Source: Fomitopsis serialis (Eukaryota; Basidiomycota; Agaricomycetes; Polyporales; Fomitopsidaceae). Taken from it: a stretch of DNA of 64,000 nt. Positions 34,241-46,800 of the stretch are shown piece after piece. Both the position numbers and the translations under genes were made by a program. The notes beneath the pieces were generated by a model. The model made no database searches and was not told the DNA's origin. It saw only the letters and a list, made by a program, of their open reading frames with translations. Each line of letters opens with the position of its first letter. Positions within the stretch are counted from its first letter, which is position 1. The stretch lies in contig NW_025954993.1 in the NCBI RefSeq assembly GCF_022376445.1, forward strand, positions 186,001-250,000, read 5' to 3'.

Positions 34241-37200
34241 TGCATACCTTCGCATACACGGAATCCAAGGGGCACGTTTGAAGTTGTCCGCCGCCGGGAC
34301 CGCGCGTGCCCTGCTTGAAATCTGACAGGAGCGCATCCTGTTCGGACTGTCTTGGGTATGTAGCTAGGCGATGTACTACCGACCTGACAATCTGTCAGAG
34401 TGTGGAGCCGCTAGAGCGTCGGAATCGCGCATACTACCCTCCTTCAGATTCTCAGATCCTGCGCACCAGGACCCTCCGCCGGACCGACCATACTAGCACA
34501 TAAGCACGAAGGATTAGTACTCCAGCACCATACAGCGAGAGAGGTGACAACATAAGTACCTTCGGGCGGTACTTATACGAAGCCGCAATCGAGGTTGGCC
34601 GCCGGAATCGCGCATACCCTGCCGACCAAGCTCGACGCTGACCGTGTTTGCATCATGGTATGTGCATTCCGACCATACATTTCGGCAGCCGGCCCTCTCC
34701 TTGCACCGCGTTCACCTAGAATACAGGAACAGCAAGAGCAGCGACAGTGGGTCGTCATTACATGCTCCTGCTCGACCCATACGTGGCGGCGCGGCGTACT
34801 GGGTCCTGGGTCCGGTGTTGACGCACGCATATAACCATCGGGTCGATGAAAACTACCCCGTCCACGCCGCGGACATGCACTTGCTTGAATTGTTGCACGC
34901 CCTAGCTCCTCCACTCTCTCATCAAGAAGTTCAAACATAATTTATTAGGTGTATTGCTGTTACGTACTACTTTGGGTGTGACAACTGAATCTTCGCTCCA
35001 AAGGTCTGGAGGCGGCAGTTATGTAGCCCTTACGACTTTACGAGATGGTGACCTCCGATGTCTTCCTGATCCCGTCATCGCCAGTAGCTTCCGCCCGGTT
35101 AGTCTCGACTATACAATACATCATTGGTCATATACATAGCAGATCCACGCACCCAGGCATGATACTCGCGAAGTCGTTAGCCCGGCTGACAACGATCGAG
35201 GGAGGGCGGGCGCGTCACGTCGACCATATGACAACCTAGAAGAAGCTAGTGCAGTGCATGTTAGACATTGGTACTGTCGCCGTACAGCCGCGTCCTGTCT
35301 GGCTCTGACACTCCCCTGTCACGGTGGTAGACAACCCCTCGCTTGTGACGCAGGCAGCGACGTAGCGACGCCATCCGCGGGCAATGTCGGTATGTGCGAT
35401 TCGACCGACATAGGTGCGAAATTGTGCTCGAGAAACCACCATTCGGCGAGGGACCCTATCCTTGATTTGGCGGAGCATAACAGTCGTCAGGCGGGTGGAA
35501 GGAGGATGGATGCGTAGTGCATGGTCGGCGCAAGCTGCGTTCTGACGCGAGATAGAAGCGCGCAGGATCCGGAGATCAACATAGAAGTCTCCGAGACCTC
35601 ACGTCTCCCTGCGTGGCGGTGGATACGGTGCCTCCACAGGTCAAATGGATCGAGGCGAGGCTGCTAGCGGTGCAACAGGCATTGGACGCGGCTCGCCATC
35701 GTCATGGGCTCGGCCTGACGCAGTATTCTACAGTTCGGCGTCCCGGGCACATGGCAACAGAAGGAAACTCACCTCTCGACAATCGAAGCTATGGTGAGAG
35801 GTCCTTTCAAGCGCATAGGGTAGGGCCCCGCTCACACGCCTGACGAGAGCGCGATGCGGTCTTCAAGACTACACCACTCGATTACGCTCGTACTTGGTCA
35901 TACTTGCTGGATGACCAGTAAGTTGACGGATTGGCAGGGCGGTGTCTGTCGAGTCGAGGGCTGGCACGTAAAGTACGCGAGTGGTGGCCAAAGGGAGCGT
36001 AGCAATGAGCTCGGGCGCGGCGCTTCCACCGGCCGAGCAGCTGAACGCTGTGTAGATGTCACAGCGTAGGAGACACCTGGCGTAGCTCGTCGTTGTCGTG
36101 GGCACGTCCTGGTACAGTAGAGAAAGCATTGAGTCGGATGTCGCGGGTACACGACAATGGAAGATGACTCACCTCGTGATTCGAGGAGTATGTGTATCTC
36201 CATCACCGTCATCGCACTTACAATTGCAGTGCGTAGCCGAGCGAAGGATGGTAGAACGGGTGCAGTCCGGACCATCTTGGAATATAACCCGGAAGATAAC
36301 CAGCAGAAGCGGAGTCACAGAGCACAGTGCACGGTACCGGAGTGTAGTCGCGCGCAATAGCGGGACTACTAGGGAGTGTGTCTGCGACCGATTCTTGGCA
36401 GACCGAGGAATAGATGTGGAGGAAGAACGTAAGATGAGTGTCTCGACAGGTATGCGCTGATGTGATTCCCGTCCGACGGGCTAGTAGTATCCTGCCCCAC
36501 GATCCGAGCTTAGGCCACAACGCGGCGGGGAACAAGGCCGTATATGCCTTCCACGAACGTGAGGTTCTTGGACCAGGTCACTGAGAGTGGACGAGCGCAC
36601 CATGCCCGAGCTGAAAGTTGAATCCGTATTACCCAGTATACGCCAGACGAAGACGAGCGACAGATGGAATAGTAAGCACCAATCGCCGCGCAACCTCGCC
36701 TCACGCAGCCACGGAAGATTCTCGCTTCTCGCGGCACGGCAACACGCGTCCCTTGTGCAGCCGACAAACTGGCGAAGGCATCGATCAGCAAAGACGAGCG
36801 ACATAGGAGCGAATGAGACGCACTACCTCGTAGCCAGTGCTATCTTAGTCTCCGCTCCGTAGGCTCACGTACTGCCCCTCGGCACTATCTTGCGCCTTGT
36901 CTCCTCCGTCCGCGCCTGCACGCCCGTTCAGAGCGTGACGCAATTTTCGAAACGGACTGCTCGATGACGCTCGAGCTTGGTCTTGCTGGACGACGAGATG
37001 GACGGAGCGAGATCAGGGCTGGGTGGCGCGGTCTGTATGAGTCAAGGGCGTGAGGATATGGCAAATGAAGTACGCGCGTGTCGGTCGAAGAGAACAGAGT
37101 GTCGGGGAGGAGCAGACGGCAACGGCAGACGCATTGATATGTGTCCCGTCCATAGGAAGTCACTTCGAGTGCTGTGGCTATCAATTAGTTCACAAGCCTT

Positions 37201-38555
37201 TGGTGAAACTTGCGCATATTAACGTACTTTCTGATAGTGCAGTATACACGGTCTCGACGACATTCAGGCCCATCGCGGTCATGCCTGGCTGACAGAAGGA
37301 CATGCCCCACACGGCGCTGACGTGCGGACGCACGGCGCGCCTCGACCCCTTGAGGCACCGCAAGTTCGTGACGTGTCGACCTAGAAGGGGTGATGGCACG
37401 GTAACGACAAAATAGAGTGATGTGGATGATTTCAGGTAGTTGCGGGAGTTGAAGTGGACCTCAGCGGTTCGGCCGTCGAGCCTCAGGCTCTAGTGATCGG
37501 GTTGCAAAGTAGAACACTACGAGACACACATTAGCACCAGGCGTTGCGAAGACGTAGATCGCGCTGGGGATACTCACCTGCGATTTCTCCGCTCCGAGCC
37601 CCTACCCCTGTTTGCATTTCCTTCTCCTGAGGGGTCTCCCATCCCTCTCGGACATCGTCACCCATATCTTTCCGAAGGCTGCGGAGCTGAGCGCAGCAGT
37701 GGACACTTCCACAGGCCGAGCGGCTGGACGTCTGGCATCTGGCGGCTCGGCGCAAGAGGCGCTTTTGGCGTAGATCGCCCTAGCATAATGACAGGCATCG
37801 AGTTTGAAATTTGATCTCTCGAGTACGTGACAAACAAAGGAAACTCACCTCTTCGACGTTCAGATCCATGGTAATAGATCCGCTGGAAGAAGCGGACCTG
37901 ACCTAGTTCACCGTCATTTCGCTGATCGTACGCGCGTGCGTGACTGAGATTGGGAAGGCGAGGGTCGTCGGGGCTCACCGTTGGAAGACGGCGCGCAGGA
38001 ATTCTGGGGTATGACGGACTTTGCAAGGATGAGAGGTCGAGGGTCGTCGGATAGGTAGTGGTCTCCCCAGGCGGCTGGACAGCCCATCGGTCGCCATTCC
38101 ATCCAGCGGGTTCACAAGGAACTACCGCAGCATGCATCGGTCCATTGTATGCGACTCAGGTAAGGATAGACGCGGCACCGAAGCAATATAGGTTGCACCC
38201 CGCAAACCCCGTCTTCCGTCCCCGCAGAAAGATAGCGATTGTGCTGCACGTCATGCGCCTACGCTACTTACCGTTTGTCGGATTGGGTGAGAGTGTTAGT
38301 ATATGCAGGCTGTTGTCAATGAAGCTCAATGGACACAGTGCAAGAAAGTAATCGGCATGCTAAGTCCTCTGATTGCGCGCCTTGCACTCACAGGAGTCAC
38401 AGGAGTCAGGCAGCCTCCAGATCCATCTAAGTTAATACCCGTGGGCCGTCAGCCACGCTTTCCTACGGTTCCTCGACAATGGTTCCGTCGTTATGGGATC
38501 CACGCAGTCACTCTGCACAGGATGACGAAATTTCAGAGGTATCGAATGCCATGAT
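34241..38555. other. Spacer with X-family remnants, no clear gene
   Basis: About 4.3 kb without a convincing gene. Minus-strand X-family pieces occur with donors at 35773 (intron 35715-35773), 36172 (intron 36109-36172) and 37848 (intron 37780-37848). The last keeps a seven-codon ATG exon, MDLNVEE (37849-37869), and the exon after it (from 37779 downward) stays open to a GTGAGT donor near 37578. The stretch 36540-36700 resembles 21760-21930. Confidence 0.35.
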
Positions 38556-38559
38556 GTAC

Positions 38560-40193
38560 TTATGCTGTACAATCAGACAGAGTCAACCACGACAGGAGGA
38601 GGAGGAGGAGGAGGAGGAGGAGGAGGACAGAGGTCGCCGAATTCGAGTCGTTACGACTGGTGAAGATGTGATCTTGGGCGCTTCCACAGTCCGATCCATG
38701 TGGCCCAAATGTGGCCGCCCTGTCCGACCTTGCCTCGAGCTCGCGGTACGTGCGATTCATCCGAACACGCATGTAAGTATAGCTATGCCTCGCTTCTTTC
38801 GAAGTCTCGCGCAAGTTCGTGAGGCCCTTGAGGTTAGCGCGAGCGGCGCATCGAATGCCTGTTGTTCATCCTCCGAGTCCCAACCACTACTTACGGACTT
38901 TTGAAGGGGACCTTAGACGTCTCTGAGATGCTTGACTCAAGCCCTATGACACGACTTACCACACACTCGAGGCTTTGGCCACCGAGACAACGACAGTTCA
39001 ACGTGAGTGGCTACACGGTGCTGATTTGCCACTCACGTCTGCGAGCGAATGATCAGCAGCCGGACTTCGTATGTGGGATACTTACTACGAGATCGGCGAA
39101 GGTACTTCCTACGCATCAGGGCCCCAGTTACACATCGTCCGATGAACTCGGCAGCGCTCACTACTTAAATGGCAGCGGACGTCCAAGGCGGACGACACGC
39201 ACCATGGAGGCAGGCTCCGAATACGGTCCGTGTTTTGGTTGCCAGTCACGCACTGAACACGATTGGAGTGACAGCCGCGGCCGCTGCGGTGATAGTCTCC
39301 GTTGCAGACCATACAAGCCGGCAAGTGTCCTGCGATGAGCCCTTCTGAAAGCTAAGTACTGCCTTTGCTTCAGCCGAATAAGCCTCGACACGATCTTTCG
39401 CCTGCATGCAAGCGGAACTGCTTACTTAGCTGCGGATGAAGCTCGATGTCCCGACAGCCACGCGCCAATCCTATTCCTGGCCGACGGGTCAGCCTACCCC
39501 GCAAACCTGGTTTCCTGTCGCGGTGTTGCCCGACATATCGGTCCGAGTCGAGAACATGACTGGTAAGCTTATGCATGTGCGTTCTCTCCTGTCAGTCAGC
39601 TTGAACTCTGTGCAGTCACTCTAGATCCCAATGTGAGCACCCAACGCGCCTCGTCGCGGACTCATTGTCGCATATTATGACACGATTGACTTGCGATTGA
39701 CAGCTTCTATGCCCGCATCTCGACAGGGACCACTGTCGCGATGCTCGACAGCATCGCATGGCTGTAGCCTATTGCCAGCATTTGCCTGAGAGCGTCCAAA
39801 GGCATGGGGCTCCGATGCAGCGCCTCGGCGGCTGCTCATGGACACCACTTGTACGCTTCTGTACAGCCCGGGTACATCTCGTCCAACCTTGGCATGCCCC
39901 TTCCCCCCATGTCAATATGCGAGCGCCCAAACCTTGCGGACTCGAGGCTTTCGCGGTGTTGCTCTCCGTTCAGCACCGCTTCGACGACATACATCCTCGC
40001 GCTCTCAACGTCCGACAGCCAGTCTCGGTGTCCTCCTCTGTGAGCTCTGTCACTCGCCCTGATCTACGTGAGGTTGCGCGACTGAGTTAGCTATACGGTA
40101 CTTAGCTATCTTTCACTGTCAGTCCTTCCTTCGCTCTCCAAGTCTGCCCAGCCGCATCTCGCGACGCTAGACCAATCGCGATACATCACCGTC
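38560..40193 (+). promoter_or_regulatory. Conserved 5' flank of DUF6535 gene C
   Basis: The block is colinear with 45144-46800 upstream of gene D. Landmarks are AATCAGACAGAGTCAACCAC (38571), TTCGAAGTCTCGCGCAAGTT (38800), the hydrophobic exon-like piece (39226-39345), a hairpin at 39738-39757, GTACGCTTCTGTACAGCCCG (39851) and AGACCAATCGCGATACATCA (40168) just before the ATG. It begins with a long AGG run. Confidence 0.5.
38594..38626 (+). repeat. (AGG)11 microsatellite
   Basis: Eleven perfect AGG units. The paralogous site upstream of gene D (45172-45191) has only interrupted GGAGGAC/GGAGGAGG sequence, so the tract has expanded here or shrunk there. Confidence 0.9.
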
Positions 40194-43100
40194 ATGGGCC
40201 CACCCGAGGTATGCACCGCCGTTTTCACTGGCGCGGCAGACGGCTGATTACATCTCTGTTGTATCCGTGGACTGTGTAGGAACCGTCCGCTAATGCTTCA
40301 ATACCACCAAACCAGGGTGTCGAAGACAACGCAACGACTCCCGGCCCCGACGCGACGCTGTCGCCGACCACTGCCGTCGGGTCGACAACCTTAGGCTCTG
40401 GCAGCTGCAATGGTTCGGGACCGTCAGTGAGTATGTACAGGATCGAAGGGTGGATGTTATTGCTCACCTATATGCACAGCCATCAAACCCAGCCGGTACG
40501 GGCACTACGAGAGTGTCCCCGTTGCCTGACGAAGCTGCCTCAACTCAGGTGAGCTTCCTCCGTTCTAATCACCGTTCAGCTGCGCATGGAGCGATCATCA
40601 CAGTGTCATGAACCCGATACATCACAAGGGGCAAGTGCGCCTTCACAAAGCGAGGTGAGCATGAGCGGGATGGTCTGTGCAGTAATTTTGTTGACGAAGG
40701 CTTCTGCAGCCTCTCGCGGATCCCGGTGCTCAGGCCTCTACGACGGAGGATATGAAATTGGGAGACATTTCTTTGAACGATGCGACGAAACGATTCGAAG
40801 AATCCTTGGTGAACGTACTGAGAAAATTCGGGGACCAGAAGCAGTACCAAGGCTCAGTCGACGAACTCTCTGAAGCCTGGTCGACGTTGGCCAAGGAAGC
40901 ATGGTCAACCGAAAAGGAGCGCGTCAAACGATGGAAGAATGAAATCAACGCACTGCTGGTTTTCGTAAGTCACGTCCATGTCTCTGATCAGCGCCAAGGC
41001 GCAGTGGTTTGAATTGAGTCATGTATAGGCTGGCTTATTCTCTGCTGTCGTCACCGCCTTCGTTGCCCCGTACTATGCCGGTCTGCTGCCAGCTCCCGAC
41101 TTCAACACAGATATCTTGGAGCAGCAAACACAGATCTCGGCGCGTACATTACTGGTCCTCGAACGGATATCCTCGCAACTTGGTGGCGCGGCAATGGGTG
41201 CTGTCGTCACGACCGGCTCATCGTCGTTGGTGGCTGCCATGGACTCTTCACTATCCAGCCCTTCTCCGCCGCCCAACCCGCCGCGGTGGATTGCCACCGT
41301 GTGGTTCATCTCCCTGGTATTCAGCCTTTCCGCCGCCTCTATCGCGTTGGCCATCAATCAGTGGCTGAATTTTCACGTCGAGCAGACTGGGCTGCGAAGT
41401 GCACCTCAGAAACTGTGGACCTGGCGGCTCCGGCGGAGTGCGATCGACACGTGGAAGGTCGAGTCCATCGTGAGCCTCCTCCCCTGCCTCTTGCAGATCG
41501 CACTCGTGCTCTTCCTCGTGGGTATCATCGGATATCTCTTGGAGATCGGAACCAACATCGCCGTTCCGAGCGCGGTCTTTGTCGGCATACTGCTTCTATT
41601 CCTCGTCGCCACCTCCTTTCTTCCAGCGCTCATTGAATACAGTCCATACAAGTCGCCTCAAGCGTGGTGGATATGCCAAGCCTGCAGATCGACGCAGTGT
41701 ATGGTTTGCTGGTTCGCCCTCGGACTGCGTCGTGCGATCCTCAGCTCCCTGGGGATTGGGCCTGACAATTCATCGTGGGTCGCGGATCTCATATACGATG
41801 GGATGGAGGCGCTCCGTGTCCCCATTGCTCAACATCGAGCGCACCTGCGTACATTGATGAAGACGAACTGGCTCGGGCATGAACAACTCTGCCTGCGAAG
41901 GCTGCTGTCTGCTGGCCAGAACACGAAGACAACGTTGTTCTCGTACGTTTACAACATGACTACGGACATGGACACCCTGTATGCGATGAAGATCTGCCTG
42001 CAGAAGGAATCCCAGTTCCCATCAGTCCGAGTCGGAGAGGTGGCAGCAATCGGCGAGGCAAGAACGAGCGTGTTGTCAAGTCAAGCATATGCAGATTCGC
42101 TCGCGCGAGAGTCAGGGGAGTCACCTTCCACTCCTGGCGATCAATTGCAATACGACAGTCTGGACAGCACTGCTACTGTTTTGATAGGTCAGATGATGCT
42201 GGATACGTTCACTCGAGTGCAGACAGAACCACTAGACGATAGACATCTCGATGTGAAATCTTTCAATCGCACCTTGGCTGGACTGATCCGCGCCATGCCT
42301 CTTGCCGATGGCTACAAGGCCTGCATGACTTTGTTTCAGCGTGTACATGATAGAGAACTGTCCACGGAACGACGAAGGGCCACCTTGGATGTTATCCAGA
42401 ATGTCTATGTGACGATTGATTTCCTTGCGGAAGACTTCTGGTACAGAGGTTCCCACAATGGCACAATGGAGAAGGCGAGATCATACGATTGCGCACCGCA
42501 TACCGAGCTATATCGTCTGCGCGACGTTAAAGGTAAGTCAAACATCGATTTCAATTGCAAGGGGCGTAAGCTGAGGTTCAGCATAGACTGGGAGTGCATA
42601 CAGACTGTACTCACGATGGTATACGCACTCCATGACCCTGCATCCACCATCCTGATCACGACAACCGTTCTGGCCATATGCATGTTGTCCGTCAAAAACG
42701 GGCACACATTGCCAGCCGAGCCGTCGAGGGGAGCTTACCTGGCCGACATGCTCCAACGATTCGACAAGTACTTGGCTACCCTCCACCGCAAGGAGCTGCG
42801 AGATGCTGTGCAACACCTCCTTCCCGCGGCCGTATACAGACTCGATTGGGTGTTGGCTCGCATGTACCGCAGCGACATCTATGATTCCTTGGGTACGACC
42901 GAGATTCGCCGGAACACCATCATGTCAACGAATTGCATCGCGCGGCGACTCCAGTGGCTGCTGGGATGCGATGTATGGACGCCGCCAGGGACAGTCCAAG
43001 AGTTCAGTGTTCACTTGCAAATGTATGCGAAATGGACACAAGAGTGCCTAGAAGATCATGGGATAGACCCAAAAGGCTGGTCAGTCATCTTCGATGCTCA

Positions 43101-43806
43101 GAGTGTCAAAGATACACTGACACTTGCAACAGGACGGGATGGCTCGAATGCGCTCCATATGAGCCCCAGAGCGAAGGCGATCGACGCGTCGACTCCCCGC
43201 AGGCGGCTGGCCCAGGGCCTAGTACATCGGAAGCTGTGGACGAGCAGGACCCACCGGAGTCGCGAATGGACAGTCTGAAGCGATACATAACGCAAATTAT
43301 GTGAGCGATGAGCCACACACCCCACTCGTTCAATCGTCGCTGATCCTTTCTCTAGCCATGCCATCCGACGCAGATCCAGATGGACTGCCACGCAGGAACC
43401 CGACGTCGAAATGCGAGCAGCGGATACTAGCCCGAGCACAGCACCAGATGTACCCGGTGTGACGGACACCGCACCGACAGCCGTCAGTGGGGCCCCGCCG
43501 GCGGCCGCTACAACGCTCGACGAATCGCCGCAAGCACAGGACACGGCCCAGACTGGGTCAGTGCAGTCCCTAGACTACACCGACCCGCACGCAGACGACT
43601 CGGATGCCTCACGCGGAGTAGCTGAGCGCGGCGCGGACGCGGACGAAGGTCGTCAGGGTGGACTAGTAGGCGCGATCGAGCACGCGGATCGACGTCAAGA
43701 CGGCGTCGCGCGTCCGAGTCAGGAGGAAATAGCTGCACCTGGGGACGCACCCGCGCAATCCGAGTCGCGCTTGCAGTTGGACCGCCAGAACGCCGGCAGC
43801 GGATGA
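40194..43806 (+). CDS. DUF6535 multi-span membrane protein, copy C
   Basis: Predicted 1068-residue paralogue, the most diverged of the four in its N-terminal half. Exons: 40194-40208, 40280-40426, 40480-40548, 40604-40654, 40710-40964, 41029-43079, 43133-43300, 43356-43806. It has one exon more than A, B and D because a 55-nt intron (40655-40709) splits the region before the charged helix. The helix reads EKERVKRWKNEINALL, and the first membrane span starts near residue 180. The loop after span 1 carries an insert (QQTQISARTLLVLERISSQL). The helical domain has one clear RAMP segment (LIRAMPLADG), and the first segment is degenerate. The frame-switch intron 43080-43132 is 53 nt. The tail is acidic and ends NAGSG. 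The 3' UTR intron is at 43844-43899. The gene appears intact. Confidence 0.82.
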
Positions 43807-44094
43807 TTTGGACTCGGAGGATGGAGGATGGTGACATCGACGTGTACGTCGTGCGTCGCGAGACAGACCATCGCCGCCGAATGCTGACGTCCACCGCAGA
43901 CGGACAGTCTAGACCGATTGTTGACCAATCGCGACCGATGATAGATCTCTCGGTGCAAGAACAGTTTCTTTCATTGCGATGGGCTGATGTCTCGTAAATC
44001 CTTGCGCTCGTTACTACAGCTGTCCATGACGGCTGTTGTAAGTTATGGTCATGGAGATCTTGATGCATACGGGCTTACTGTGTCTACGATACGC
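43807..44094 (+). other. 3' UTR of gene C with 56-nt intron
   Basis: The intron 43844-43899 starts 37 nt after the stop (GTACGT, ATGCTGACG, CCACCGCAG). The sequence up to the downstream repeat block contains nothing else. Confidence 0.55.
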
Positions 44095-45143
44095 TTGTGT
44101 TCACCGACCGGATTGCCTGGAGGTTTCGCGAACGGGGCCTGCTGTTTGATGTCTGTGTATTAGTTCGTTCGGTACGAATCGCCTCCTGTACGTCTGCTTG
44201 GAACTGTTGTTAGGATTATCGCACCTCAATATGCTACGCGACGTCCCGTCGAGCAACTTGCGACAAGTGAGCGGGGATGTGAGTGATAACAAATCATATT
44301 GCGAGCTCGGAACATACATCGCTATGACCGTAAGTTACAAGCACTGTGGCGCCACGCCCACTACTAGTAGACGATGGCCGCAGTCCTGTATGCTACCCTT
44401 GAGATGATAGCAATTATCTCACGCCAGGCTGACGGACCTGCCTGTCACTGCCGCACCTGCAACTGCGTAGACAAGTAGGTTGCCAGTCAGCACTGTATGG
44501 ACGTGATCGCACATAATCATACTGTACTCACGGTCTAGTCCCTCAGTCGGCCATCAATGCCTCCTGCTCTCACGAGCCTCGCATGCGGCAACTCGAAACC
44601 CTCCTTTCTGCTCTGGAATTCATGCCTGGATGCCTGGCGGAAGGGCGTCACCGTCTTCGACGGAGTACCTCTTGACGCGACTGTCAACTTGGCGTGCAGC
44701 CGGTTCAGTCGAGGAGGCGGATGCTGGGCGGCGCTCGCGGGTGAATCGACATTGAAGAATAGAGTGTGAAGGGAATATGCACATCCAAGCGGATCTGTAA
44801 TGAAGCAGGAAACCGAGAACCGCAATAGATGAACGAGACAGGACGTACCGGCAGGAGGCCTCACTGGCGGCAGGGGCTCAGGTGAAGTCAAACGACTGCT
44901 GGACTCGGACCGTGACCGCTTAAGTTGGGGATTCCACCAATGTGTTTGCGCACAAAGGCGGGGAGGCTTGGGGACCAAGGCAGACCGCGCTGTCCAGGAC
45001 CAATCCAGGACGATATTGAGGCGTTGGAGGGTGACGTCAGCTGAGCCTAGCGTCCCGCGCCCGTCATGCGCCCGTGTTCTTGTGGCGGCGGTGTGCTCCT
45101 TCGTGCGACCCGGGAGATGCGTGTGCAGCCAGCTCAGGTTGCG
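44095..45143. repeat. Downstream block copy IV, truncated
   Basis: This is only the first kilobase of the downstream block (TTCACCGACCGGATTGCCTG, GCCTGGCGGAAGGGCGTCAC, CGCCCGTCATGCGCCCGTG). It then joins directly to the upstream block of gene D near 45143. The missing 4-9 kb explains why C and D are only 6.6 kb apart. No gene was recognised. Confidence 0.6.
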
Positions 45144-46800
45144 ATAAATCAGACAGAGTCAAGCACGACGAAGGAGGACAGAGGAGGAGGAATTCGAGTC
45201 GTTACGACCGGTGAAGATGTGATCTTGGGCGCTTCCACAGTCTCGGATCCATGTGGCCCTGTCCTTGCCTCGAGCTCGGCGATTCATCCGAATATGCATG
45301 TAAGTATAGCTATGCCTCGCTTCTTTCGAAGTCTCGCGCAAGTTCGTGAGGCCCTTGAGGTCAGTGCGAGCGGTGCGTCGAATGCCCGTTGTTCATCCTC
45401 CGAGTCCCAAACACTACTTACGGACTCAAGGGGACCTTGGACGTCTAGATGCTTGACTCGAGCCCTATGACATGACTTACCACACACTCGAGGCTTTGGC
45501 CACCGATACAACGACAGTTCAATGTGAGTGTATACACAGTGCTGATTTGCCACTCACGTCTGCGAGCGATTGAGCAGCCGGACTTCGTGACTATGTGGGG
45601 TACTTCCTACGCATTAGGGCCCCAGTGATGCGTCGTCCGATGAACTCGGCAGCGCTCGCTACTCATTTGGCGTCCAAGGCGGATGACACGCACCATCATC
45701 ATGGAGGCCTCCGAATAAGGTTCGTATTTTGGTTGCCAGTCACGCATTGAACACAATTGGGGTGACAGCCGCGGTCGCTGCGGTGATAGTCATCGTGTAA
45801 AGTGCCGAAGCCGCAGTCTAGTACTTGATGATCTTCTTGTACCTCCCGCACAACTCGGCGAAACGTCTCACTTACCGGTGTCAACGGACTCATCAGAAGA
45901 AACGTGCCCCAGAGCGAGGAATCAGCAGATGAGCCCATAGCCGGACACCGCTTGCAACCTCCGTTGCAGACCATACAAGCCAGCAGGCGTCCTGCGGTGA
46001 GCCCTTCTGAACGCTAAGTACTGCCTTTGCGTCAGCCGAATAAGCCTCGACACGATCTTTCGCCTGCATGCAAGCGGAACTACTTCAGCCACGCGCCAAT
46101 CTCATTCCTGGCCGACCGGTCAGCCTGCCCCGCAAACCCAATTACCTATCGCGGTGCTGCCCGACATATCGGTCGGGAACATGACTGGTACATAGGTTAT
46201 GTGCGTTCTCTCCGAGTCGTGTCAGTCAGCTCGAAATCTGTGCGGCCGCTCTAGATCGGATCCCAATGTGAGCACCAACGCGCCTCATTGCAAACATCGT
46301 CGCATATTATGACACGATTGTCAGCTTCTATAACCGCATCTCGACAGGGACCACTGTCGCGATGCTCGACAGCATCGCATGGCTGTAGTTGCCAACATTT
46401 GCCTGAGAGCGGACAAAGGCATGCGGCTCCGATGCAGCGCCTCGGCTGCTGCTCATGGACACCACACGTACGCTTCTGTACAGCCCGGGTACATCTCGTC
46501 CAACCTTGGCATGCCCCTTCCCTCCTATGTCAATCTGCGAGCGCCCTTGTGGACTCGAGGCTCGGCGGTGTTGGTCTCTGTTCAGCACCACTTCGACGAC
46601 ATATATCCTCGCGCTCTCAACGTCCGACAGCCAGGCTCGGTGTCCTGCTCTGGCAGCTTCCTCACTCGCCCTGATCTACGCGAAGTTGCGCGACTGAGTC
46701 AGCTATACGAAACATTGTTTCACTCTCCGTCGTCCTTTCGCTCTCCGAGTCTGCCCAGTCGCATCTCTCGACGCTAGACCAATCACCATACAACGCCGTC
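45144..46800 (+). promoter_or_regulatory. Conserved 5' flank of DUF6535 gene D
   Basis: It matches the flank of gene C closely. Differences are the short AGG tract and an insertion of roughly 165 bp (about 45797-45961) inside the hydrophobic exon-like piece. The hairpin is at 46359-46378, and AGACCAATCACCATACAACG lies just before the ATG at 46801. Confidence 0.5.
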
